DNA from: DATARH01 sp035534855
GTDB taxonomy: Bacteria; Pseudomonadota; Alphaproteobacteria; ATCC43930; CGMCC-115725
Length of the DNA: 64,000 nucleotides
Reading direction: 5' to 3'
NCBI GenBank assembly: GCA_035534855.1
Contig: DATLRD010000083.1
Location: 62,001-126,000 of the forward strand
A model generated the notes under the pieces. The model made no database searches, was not told where the DNA came from, and saw only the letters and a list, made by a program, of their open reading frames with translations. Both the position numbers and the translations under genes were made by a program. Shown here piece by piece: positions 54,352 to 61,568 of the stretch (its first letter is position 1; each line of letters starts with the position of its first letter).

Positions 54352-55131
54352 CTAGAGCCGCCAGGCCGAATGCAGCGCCGCGATGCCGCCGGTCAGGTTG
54401 CGGTACTTGACCTGGTCGAGCCCGGAAGCGGCGATCATCTCGGCCAGCACGGCCGGCGCCGGGAAACGACGGATGCTCTCGGCCAGATAGGCATAGGCCT
54501 CGCGGTCGCGCGTCACGATCTCGCCGATCAGCGGCAGGATGCGGAAGCTGTAGAAATCGTAGAGCGGCTGCAGCACCGGCGAGACCGCCGGAGTGAATTC
54601 GAGGCACATGAACCGGCCGCCCGGCTTCAGCACGCGCCGCGCCTCGGCCAGGGCGCGGTCGAGCCGGGTCACATTGCGGATGCCGAAGGCGATCGTGTAC
54701 AGGTCGAAGCTGCGGTCGCGGAACGGCAGCCGCTCGGCGTCGCCGCACAGAAACTCGATGCCGGCGAGAATGCCGTCGTCGATCGCGCGGACACGGCCGA
54801 TTTCGAGCATGTTCCGGTTCACGTCGCAGACGATGACCCCGCCGCCCCCCCCGCCGCCCCCCGTGCCGGCACTCAGACGCGGCAGCGCGCGGCGCGCGAT
54901 GTCGCCGGTGCCACCGGCGACGTCGATCATCGCCTGCCCGGGCCGCGGCCTCAGCCAGGCGATCATCTCGGCCTTCCACCAGCGGTGGATGCCGCCGCTC
55001 ATCAGGTCGTTCATCAAATCGTAGCGACCGGCGACGCTGTCGAAGACGGCGCGCACCAGCGGCGCCTTTTCCGCCTCGGGCACCTTGCGAAAGCCGAAAT
55101 CGGCCTCGGCGCTTGTCTCTTCGTCACGCAT
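54352..55131 (-). CDS. ubiE: Ubiquinone/menaquinone C-methyltransferase UbiE
   Basis: 259 residues from ATG 55131. SAM-dependent C-methylation in ubiquinone synthesis. N-terminal signature VFDSVAGRYDLMNDLMSGGIHRWWK, SAM motif MIDVAGGTGDIA, and FGIRNVTRLDRALAEARRVLKPGG. Between the SAM motif and the next beta strand (VIVCDVNRNM) is an unusual run of eight Gly encoded by long G tracts, probably a surface loop. Divergent from mutM with only 43 bases between the starts. Confidence 0.96.
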   Translation of the reverse strand: MRDEETSAEADFGFRKVPEAEKAPLVRAVFDSVAGRYDLMNDLMSGGIHRWWKAEMIAWLRPRPGQAMIDVAGGTGDIARRALPRLSAGTGGGGGGGGVIVCDVNRNMLEIGRVRAIDDGILAGIEFLCGDAERLPFRDRSFDLYTIAFGIRNVTRLDRALAEARRVLKPGGRFMCLEFTPAVSPVLQPLYDFYSFRILPLIGEIVTRDREAYAYLAESIRRFPAPAVLAEMIAASGLDQVKYRNLTGGIAALHSAWRL

Positions 55132-55174
55132 CGGGCAGGAAGATAACGTTATTTCCGCCAGCGCGGCCACCCTG

Positions 55175-56002
55175 ATGCCCGAGCTTCCCGAAGTCGAGAC
55201 GATCCGGCGCGGCCTCGCCCTGAAACTGACCGGGCGGCGCATCGTGCGCGCCGAACTGCGCCGCCCCGATCTGCGCCGGCCGTTTCCGCCGATGCTCGCC
55301 CACCGCCTGACCGGCGCGCGGATCGGCGCGCTGGGACGGCGCGGCAAGTACATCCTGGTCGAGCTCGACGACGACGGCGTGCTGCTGCTGCATCTCGGCA
55401 TGTCGGGGCGCATCACCGCCGGCCCGGCCAACGGGCGGGACGCGCCGCACGACCACGTCGTGTTGACGCTCGACGACGGCACCGAGGTCCGCTTCAACGA
55501 CGCGCGGCGCTTCGGCCTGCTCGACTACCTGCGGCGTGGCGAGGAAGCCGCCCACCCGCTGCTCGCCGGCATGGGGCCCGAGCCGCTCGAGCCGGGGTTC
55601 GATGGCGCCTACCTCACGGGCAGGCTCGCCGGCAAGATGACGCCGATCAAGGCAGCGCTGCTCGACCAGCGCGTCGTTGCCGGGCTCGGCAACATCTATG
55701 TCTGCGAGGCGCTCTTCCGCGCCGGGGTATCGCCGCACCGGCTCGCCGCGACGATCGGCCCGGCCCGCGCCGAGCGCCTGGTCAAGGCGATCCGCGCGGT
55801 GCTGAACGACGCGATCGCGGCCGGCGGCTCGTCGCTGCGCGACTATGTCCAGGCCAACGGCGAACTCGGCTATTTCCAGCATCGCTGGGCGGTCTATGGA
55901 CGGGAGGGCGAACCCTGCCCCGGCTGCACCTGTGCCGAGGGCGTGCGCCGCGTCGTGCAATCCGGCCGCTCGACCTTTTTCTGCGCCAAACGCCAGCGCT
56001 GA
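55175..56002 (+). CDS. mutM: Formamidopyrimidine-DNA glycosylase
   Basis: 275 residues from ATG 55175. Removes 8-oxoguanine and formamidopyrimidines. The N-terminal catalytic PELPEVETIRRGL is intact, with Pro2 and Glu3 after Met removal. The helix-two-turn-helix part has GLGNIYVCEALFRAGVSP and GSSLRDYVQANGELGYFQH. The zinc finger reads CPGCTC ... GRSTFFCAKRQR. The fourth usual Cys (CPxCQR) is Arg, while an extra Cys follows the first pair. It heads the plus-strand block to gyrB. Confidence 0.96.
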   Translation: MPELPEVETIRRGLALKLTGRRIVRAELRRPDLRRPFPPMLAHRLTGARIGALGRRGKYILVELDDDGVLLLHLGMSGRITAGPANGRDAPHDHVVLTLDDGTEVRFNDARRFGLLDYLRRGEEAAHPLLAGMGPEPLEPGFDGAYLTGRLAGKMTPIKAALLDQRVVAGLGNIYVCEALFRAGVSPHRLAATIGPARAERLVKAIRAVLNDAIAAGGSSLRDYVQANGELGYFQHRWAVYGREGEPCPGCTCAEGVRRVVQSGRSTFFCAKRQR

Positions 56003-56046
56003 AGTACTGTTCGGGCTGGAGTCACGGGACGAGGCGGGAGGCCAGG

Positions 56047-56835
56047 ATGAGCGAGCGGCAGGATTACGAGACCATCCTGGTCGAGCGGCGCGGGGCGGTC
56101 GGCCTCGTTACCCTCAACCGGCCGCAGGCGCTGAACGCGCTGAGCGCAGCGCTGATCCGCGACCTCGGCGCCGCGTTCGACGACCTCGAATTTGATCCGG
56201 CGATCGGTGCGATCGTGCTCGCCGGCAACGAACGCGCCTTCGCCGCCGGCGCCGACATCAAGGAAATGGCCGAAAAGACCTACATGCAGGCCTATGGCGA
56301 AGACTTCATCACCGTCGGCTGGGAGCGGGTGGCGCAGTGCCGAAAGCCGGTGATCGCCGCGGTAGAGGGCGTGGCGCTCGGCGGCGGGTGCGAGGTGGCG
56401 ATGATGTGCGACATCGTCATCGCCGGCGAGACCGCGCGGTTCGGTCAGCCCGAAATCCTGCTCGGCGTCATTCCCGGGGCCGGCGGAACCCAGCGCCTGC
56501 CGCGCTTTATCGGCAAGGCCAAGGCGATGGATTTGTGCCTGACCGGCCGGATGATGGACGCCGCCGAGGCCGAGCGGGCCGGCCTCGTCAGCCGCGTCGT
56601 GCCGGCCGACAAGGTGCTCGACGAGGCGCTTGCCGCCGCCGCCCGGGTCGCCGAGATGTCCCGTCCGATCGCCATGATGGCCAAAGAGGCGGTCAACCGC
56701 GCGTTCGAGACGACGCTCGCCGAGGGCGTCCGCTTCGAGCGCCGCCTGTTTCACTCGACCTTTGCCACCGAAGACCAGAAGGAGGGGATGGCGGCGTTTA
56801 TCGCCAAGCGCAAGCCCGCCTTCAAAAATCGCTGA
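56047..56835 (+). CDS. Enoyl-CoA hydratase
   Basis: 262 residues. Crotonase-fold enzyme that adds water to trans-2-enoyl-CoA in beta oxidation. The oxyanion-hole segments are AFAAGADIKEM and EGVALGGGCEVAMMCD; the catalytic Glu pair lies in LALGGGCE and GQPEILLGVIPGAGGTQRLPR. Length and order are those of the short-chain hydratase found next to rpsT in many alphaproteobacteria. Confidence 0.94.
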   Translation: MSERQDYETILVERRGAVGLVTLNRPQALNALSAALIRDLGAAFDDLEFDPAIGAIVLAGNERAFAAGADIKEMAEKTYMQAYGEDFITVGWERVAQCRKPVIAAVEGVALGGGCEVAMMCDIVIAGETARFGQPEILLGVIPGAGGTQRLPRFIGKAKAMDLCLTGRMMDAAEAERAGLVSRVVPADKVLDEALAAAARVAEMSRPIAMMAKEAVNRAFETTLAEGVRFERRLFHSTFATEDQKEGMAAFIAKRKPAFKNR

Positions 56836-56851
56836 AGCAAACGGGCCACGG

Positions 56852-56880
56852 TTGACGCTGCGGCCCGCCACCGATATAAG
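56852..56880 (+). promoter_or_regulatory. Promoter of rpsT
   Basis: TTGACG (56852-56857), 17-base spacer, TATAAG (56875-56880). Near-consensus, as expected for a ribosomal protein gene. The start near 56887 leaves a leader of about 26 bases. Confidence 0.75.
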
Positions 56881-56912
56881 CGCAGCCCTCCCGTTTCGCC
56901 CGAAGAGATCAG

Positions 56913-57173
56913 ATGCCTCACCATAAATCGGCAGAAAAGCGGCTTCGCCAGACCGAAAAACGCACCGCAGTCAACCGCACGCGGCTCAGCCGGGTGCGTA
57001 CCTTTGTCAAGAAAGTTGAGACGGCAATCGCAACAGGCGATAAGGCCGCGGCGCAATCTGCCCTCCAGCTCGCCCAGCCCGAGCTGCACCGCGCCACCAC
57101 CAAGGGCATCATCCACCGCAACACCGTGGCCCGAAAACTGTCGCGATTATCTCATAAAATCAATGGGTTGTGA
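56913..57173 (+). CDS. rpsT: 30S ribosomal protein S20
   Basis: 86 residues, highly basic. MPHHKSAEKRLRQTEKRTAVNRTRLSRVRTFVKKVETAI and GIIHRNTVARKLSRLSHKINGL are typical of bacterial S20, which binds the 5' and 3' minor domains of 16S rRNA. Own promoter at 56852-56880. The dnaA upstream region follows. Confidence 0.98.
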   Translation: MPHHKSAEKRLRQTEKRTAVNRTRLSRVRTFVKKVETAIATGDKAAAQSALQLAQPELHRATTKGIIHRNTVARKLSRLSHKINGL

Positions 57174-57530
57174 GAGCGTTGCGAAAGCACTGGATTAGCC
57201 TTGGCGCGATCCGATTCGCGCCCAGTGTGACATTGGTAACCGAGTTGCAAAAAAACGATTCGTTCCCGTTTGAGTCTGATTGCCTCCGAACGGAAACCTA
57301 AGCTAAAGTCTCAACATCGGTGCACAAAACCACGTCAGCACCACGTAGTTAGTAGTAGTTCACATCATCCGATAAGCACTTTGGACGACTGCCATCAATA
57401 CAAATGGCAGCGCGTGACAGGGGATTCATGTGACCTAACAATAACACTGGAATTCTGTCGACCCAAAGGGAGGGGCCACTTTGGAATCGGCGCAATTAAA
57501 TCGCGCTACTTTGGATCATTGGGGGGAAAG
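57174..57530. promoter_or_regulatory. Intergenic control region upstream of dnaA
   Basis: 357 bases with no gene and a lower GC content than its surroundings. It holds five GANTC sites (57213, 57257, 57272, 57423, 57484), the CcrM methylation target in alphaproteobacteria. It also has three exact copies of ACTTTGGA (57378-57385, 57478-57485, 57508-57515), and CCACGT twice near 57332 and 57343. I find no DnaA box of the form TTATCCACA and no AT-rich unwinding cluster, so there is no direct sign of a replication origin. A single clear promoter could not be chosen. Confidence 0.6.
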
Positions 57531-58958
57531 GTGGCAGTGGAAGCGACCGCAACCAATCAGACCAATGCCATGCCAAGCGCTGTGATGGGCGAATGGGCCC
57601 GGGTTCTGGGGCGGCTAAGGGACGAGCTGGGGGATACCGCGTATCGCTCCTGGTTTCAGGAGATGCGGGCGGAACGGATCGATGACGGCGAAGGGGTGGC
57701 CTCGCTGCCCACCCGGTTCCTCCGCAACTGGGTCGCGACCCACTATGCCGATCGGGTACTGGCCGCTTGGCAGGCCGAGAATCACGACGTCCGGCGGTTG
57801 GTGATCGTCGTCGGGGCGCACACCGAGCCGGCGGTGCGCCGGCCCAACGGCCATGCCGCCGAGCCAATGGAAAGCCCGCCGGCACCGAACAACAGCGAGA
57901 TTGGCGAGGACCGTGCCCAAATGTCGGCGCCGCTCGACCCACGCTTCAAGTTTGAGAATTTCGTCGTCGGCAAGCCGAATGAACTGGCCCACGCCGCGGC
58001 GCGGCGCGTGGCCGAGGCCTGCGCTGGGCCTCACGGCTCGGTCCCGTTCAACCCGCTGTTTCTGTACGGCGGGGTCGGACTTGGCAAGACGCACCTGATG
58101 CATGCGATCGCCTGGCATGTCCGCGAGCTCGCGCCGCACCGCAAGGTGATCTACCTGTCGGCCGAAAAGTTCATGTACCAGTTCATCCGCGCGCTGCGCT
58201 TCAAATCGACGATGGATTTCAAGGAGCAGTTCCGCTCAGTCGACCTGTTAATGATCGACGACGTGCAATTCATCAGCGGCAAGGATACGACGCAGGAAGA
58301 ATTCTTTCATACCTTCAACGCCCTGGTCGACCAGAACCGGCAGATCGTCATTTCCGCCGACAAATCGCCCTCGGACCTCGCGGGGCTCGAAGAGCGGATG
58401 CGGTCGCGGCTTGGCTGGGGGCTGGTCGCAGACCTGCACCCGACGACCTACGAGCTGCGCCTCGGCATTCTGCAGGCCAAGGCCGAGCAGTCGGGCGTAT
58501 GCCTGCCGCAAAAGGTCATGGAACTGCTCGCCCACAGGATCACCTCGAACGTTCGCGAGCTGGAAGGGGCGCTCAACCGCATCACCGCGCAGATGCAGCT
58601 TGTCGGCCGCGACATCACCCTCGAAAGCGCGCAGGAGCTGCTGCACGACCTGCTGCGGGCCAGCGAGCGGCAGGTGACGATCGACGAGATCCAACGCAAA
58701 GTCGCCGAGCACTTCAACATCAAGATGGCCGAGATGACCTCGGCGCGCCGCTCGCGCGTGGTCGCCCGGCCGCGCCAGGTCGCGATGTACCTGGCCAAGC
58801 ACCTTACGCCGCGCTCGCTGCCCGAGATCGGCCGCAAGTTCGGCGGCCGCGACCACACCACGGTGATGCACGCGGTGCGCCGGATCGAGCAGCTGACCGC
58901 AAGCGACCGCGCCATGGCCGAGGATGTCGAGCTTTTGCGGCGCACACTGCAAAGCTGA
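57531..58958 (+). CDS. dnaA: Chromosomal replication initiator DnaA
   Basis: 475 residues from GTG 57531; GTG 57537 has better spacing to the GGGGGG site at 57521-57526. Frame is open further upstream but without similarity. Domain I (about 20-95: WARVLGRLRDELGDTAYRSWFQEM), variable linker, AAA+ domain III with Walker A GGVGLGKTHLMHA and Walker B LLMIDDVQF, and domain IV with the DnaA-box-binding signature GGRDHTTVMHAVRRIE near the end. Confidence 0.98.
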   Translation: MAVEATATNQTNAMPSAVMGEWARVLGRLRDELGDTAYRSWFQEMRAERIDDGEGVASLPTRFLRNWVATHYADRVLAAWQAENHDVRRLVIVVGAHTEPAVRRPNGHAAEPMESPPAPNNSEIGEDRAQMSAPLDPRFKFENFVVGKPNELAHAAARRVAEACAGPHGSVPFNPLFLYGGVGLGKTHLMHAIAWHVRELAPHRKVIYLSAEKFMYQFIRALRFKSTMDFKEQFRSVDLLMIDDVQFISGKDTTQEEFFHTFNALVDQNRQIVISADKSPSDLAGLEERMRSRLGWGLVADLHPTTYELRLGILQAKAEQSGVCLPQKVMELLAHRITSNVRELEGALNRITAQMQLVGRDITLESAQELLHDLLRASERQVTIDEIQRKVAEHFNIKMAEMTSARRSRVVARPRQVAMYLAKHLTPRSLPEIGRKFGGRDHTTVMHAVRRIEQLTASDRAMAEDVELLRRTLQS

Positions 58959-59039
58959 GCGGCCGATGCGCCGGCGGCGGGAGTGGCTGCCGGAGGCGGC
59001 CGGCCCGGTTAATGCAGGCGCTAGGTTCCGACCCATTCG

Positions 59040-59048
59040 TGTTATAAT
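59040..59048 (+). promoter_or_regulatory. Extended -10 promoter for dnaN
   Basis: TGT followed by TATAAT (59043-59048), the extended -10 form, in the 176-base gap between dnaA and dnaN. No good -35 is present, which is tolerated for extended -10 promoters. The start near 59055 gives a leader of about 80 bases. Confidence 0.6.
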
Positions 59049-59134
59049 GCTGCCCCGTTTGCAGGTCCTGTCGTGATGCGGCATGGGCGGCAGCGGGGCA
59101 AAACCACCCGCCCGCCAACTTTCGCGCAGCAGCC

Positions 59135-60253
59135 ATGAAGCTCACCATCGAACGGGCCGCCCTCCTGAAGGCACTGAGCCATGTGCAAAGCGTCGTCGAG
59201 CGACGGACGACGATCCCGATTCTCTCGAACGTGCTGCTGGCGACCGACGGCAGCGCGGTGGCGTTGAGCGCCACCGACATGGATCTCGAAATCGTCGAGC
59301 GGGTGGCGAGCCGAATCGAGCGCAACGGCCGGACCACCGCGTCGGCCCACACGCTCTACGACATCGTCCGCAAGCTGCGCGAGGGCGCGCAGATCGAGCT
59401 CGAAGCGGTCGGCGACCGCAACGAGATGGTGCTGCGCTCCGGGCGCTCGACCTTTACCCTCGCCTGCCTGCCGCCGGAGGATTATCCGGTCATGTCGGCC
59501 GGCGAGCTGCCGCACCATTTCACGCTCTCGGCGGCAGAACTGCGCGGCCTGATCGACCGCACGCGGTTTGCGATCTCGACCGAGGAGACCCGCTACTACC
59601 TTAACGGCATCTATCTGCACGCGACCAAGAACAACGAGGTTCCGGTGATCCGCGCGGTCGCCACCGATGGGCACCGCCTCGCCCGCGTCGAGATGACCGC
59701 GCCGGAGGGCGCGGCGGGCATGCCGGGCGTCATCATCCCGCGCAAGACCGTGCTGGAACTGCGCAAGCTGGCCGACGAGGGCGATGCAGAAATCCAGATT
59801 TCGCTGAGCGACACCAAGATCCGCTGCGCCGTCGGCGATGCGGCGCTGACCTCGAAGCTGATCGACGGCACCTTCCCCGATTACGACCGGGTGATCCCGT
59901 CCAACAACGACAAGATCCTCGACGTCGAGTGCAAGCCGTTCGCCGAGGCGGTCGACCGCGTCGCGACGATCTCGACCGAGCGCAGCCGCGCGGTAAAGCT
60001 GACGATCGAGCGCGGCAACCTGATGATCTCGGCAGCGAGCCCGGAAAACGGCACCGCGACCGAGGAGATCGAGGCCCGCTATCAGAGCACGCCGATCGAG
60101 ATCGGCTTTAACTCGCGCTATCTGCTCGACATTACCGAGCAGATCGACGGCGAGTTTGCGCAGTTTGCGATGGCCGATGCCGCCTCGCCGACGATCGTGC
60201 GCGACAGCGCCGACACGAGCGCCCTCTATGTGCTGATGCCGATGCGGGTGTGA
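59135..60253 (+). CDS. dnaN: DNA polymerase III subunit beta (sliding clamp)
   Basis: 372 residues, three repeats of the clamp fold. MKLTIERAALLKALSHVQSVVERRTTIPILSNVLL at the start and the C-terminal YVLMPMRV end are typical. The ring-shaped dimer holds polymerase III on DNA and recruits other factors through a pocket between domains II and III. Confidence 0.98.
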   Translation: MKLTIERAALLKALSHVQSVVERRTTIPILSNVLLATDGSAVALSATDMDLEIVERVASRIERNGRTTASAHTLYDIVRKLREGAQIELEAVGDRNEMVLRSGRSTFTLACLPPEDYPVMSAGELPHHFTLSAAELRGLIDRTRFAISTEETRYYLNGIYLHATKNNEVPVIRAVATDGHRLARVEMTAPEGAAGMPGVIIPRKTVLELRKLADEGDAEIQISLSDTKIRCAVGDAALTSKLIDGTFPDYDRVIPSNNDKILDVECKPFAEAVDRVATISTERSRAVKLTIERGNLMISAASPENGTATEEIEARYQSTPIEIGFNSRYLLDITEQIDGEFAQFAMADAASPTIVRDSADTSALYVLMPMRV

Positions 60254-60323
60254 CCCGGCGCGCCCCGCCGGAAACGTGCCCGCCGCGGTGGAAATTTAGG
60301 GTTTTCAACCCCATATCACAGCA

Positions 60324-61547
60324 ATGCTGATTCCGGTGAAGGATTGCGGGAACGGCGCCGAAACGGTGCTGCCGAGCAGGGCCGGCGGCCGTGTCGGGGT
60401 AACGCGGCTGGTTGTCACGGATTTCCGCAACTACCCCTCGGCGCGGCTCGATCTCGGCACCGGGCCGGTGGTGTTGACCGGACCGAACGGCGCCGGCAAG
60501 ACCAATCTGCTTGAGGCGGTCTCGTTTCTGTCGCCGGGCCGCGGGCTGCGCAATGCCCGGCTTGGCGATGTCGAGCGCCGCGGCGCGGCCGGCACCGCGC
60601 CGGCCGTCGCGGGCCACGGATGGGTGGTCGCTGCGGTGGTCGAAACGCGGCGCGGCCCGGTACGCATCGGCACCGGTCGCGACGAGGCCGCCGGCGAGCG
60701 GCGCATCGTGCGCATCGACGGCGAGCCGGCAAAGAGCCAGGCCGCGCTCGGCGAGCGCCTCGGCCTCGTCTGGCTGACGCCGCAGATGGACCGGCTGTTC
60801 ATCGAAGGCCCGGGCGGCCGCCGCCGGCTGCTCGACCGCTTGGTTTTCGGCCTCGACCCGGCCCATGCCGGACGCGTCGCCGCCTACGAACAGGCGATGC
60901 GCGAACGCTCGCGGCTGCTGCGCGACGGTGGCGCCGATCCGGCGTGGATCGGTGCGCTCGAAGCGGTGATGGCCGAGCAGGGCACCGCGGTCGCGGCGGG
61001 GCGACGCGACGCGGTCGAACGGCTCGACCGAGCCTGCGCCGACGCCGAGGGTCCGTTCCCGCGCGCCCGGCTCACGCTCAACGGCACGATCGAGGATTGG
61101 CTTGGCGACCGCCCGGCGCTCGCCGTCGAGGAGCGTTTCGCCGCCGCGCTCGCCGCCAGCCGCGCGGCAGACGGCGCCGCCGGCGGGGCGACGCTCGGCC
61201 CGCACCGTTCGGACCTGTCGGTGACGCACGAGGCCAAGGGAATACCCGCCGAACTCGCCTCGACCGGCGAGCAGAAGGCGCTGTTGATCTCGATCCTCTT
61301 GGCGCATGCGCGGTTGCAGCGCGCGATCCGCGGCGAGCCGCCGCTGTTGCTGCTCGACGAGGTCGCCGCGCATCTCGATTCCGGGCGCCGCGCGGCGCTG
61401 TTTGCGATCCTTGCCGAGCTCGAAAGCCAGGCCTGGCTGACCGGCACCGATCCGCATCTGTTCCGGCCCCTGCGCGGCACCGCCCGCTTTCTGTCGGTCG
61501 CCGACGGCACGCTGACCGAGACCCCGCTGACCGAAACCTCCCCCTGA
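60324..61547 (+). CDS. recF: DNA replication and repair protein RecF
   Basis: 407 residues from ATG 60324. SMC-like ATPase that helps load RecA at gaps. RLVVTDFRNYPSARLDL and Walker A LTGPNGAGKTNLLEAVSFLSPGRGLR start the protein, the ABC signature region appears as ASTGEQKALLISILLAHA, and Walker B as PPLLLLDEVAAHLD. The N-terminus is about 20 residues longer than usual, and similarity begins at about residue 27, so a later start is possible. Confidence 0.96.
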   Translation: MLIPVKDCGNGAETVLPSRAGGRVGVTRLVVTDFRNYPSARLDLGTGPVVLTGPNGAGKTNLLEAVSFLSPGRGLRNARLGDVERRGAAGTAPAVAGHGWVVAAVVETRRGPVRIGTGRDEAAGERRIVRIDGEPAKSQAALGERLGLVWLTPQMDRLFIEGPGGRRRLLDRLVFGLDPAHAGRVAAYEQAMRERSRLLRDGGADPAWIGALEAVMAEQGTAVAAGRRDAVERLDRACADAEGPFPRARLTLNGTIEDWLGDRPALAVEERFAAALAASRAADGAAGGATLGPHRSDLSVTHEAKGIPAELASTGEQKALLISILLAHARLQRAIRGEPPLLLLDEVAAHLDSGRRAALFAILAELESQAWLTGTDPHLFRPLRGTARFLSVADGTLTETPLTETSP

Positions 61548-61568
61548 CGAAGGGACGCATAAGCTCGC

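Noticed and set aside
57174..57530. Chromosome origin next to dnaA
   Set aside because: No TTATCCACA-type DnaA boxes and no AT-rich unwinding element are seen. In several alphaproteobacteria the origin is not next to dnaA. Genome-wide GC skew would decide.
60299..60311. Palindrome GGGTT-TTC-AACCC before recF
   Set aside because: It is too short to support as an operator or terminator without conservation data.
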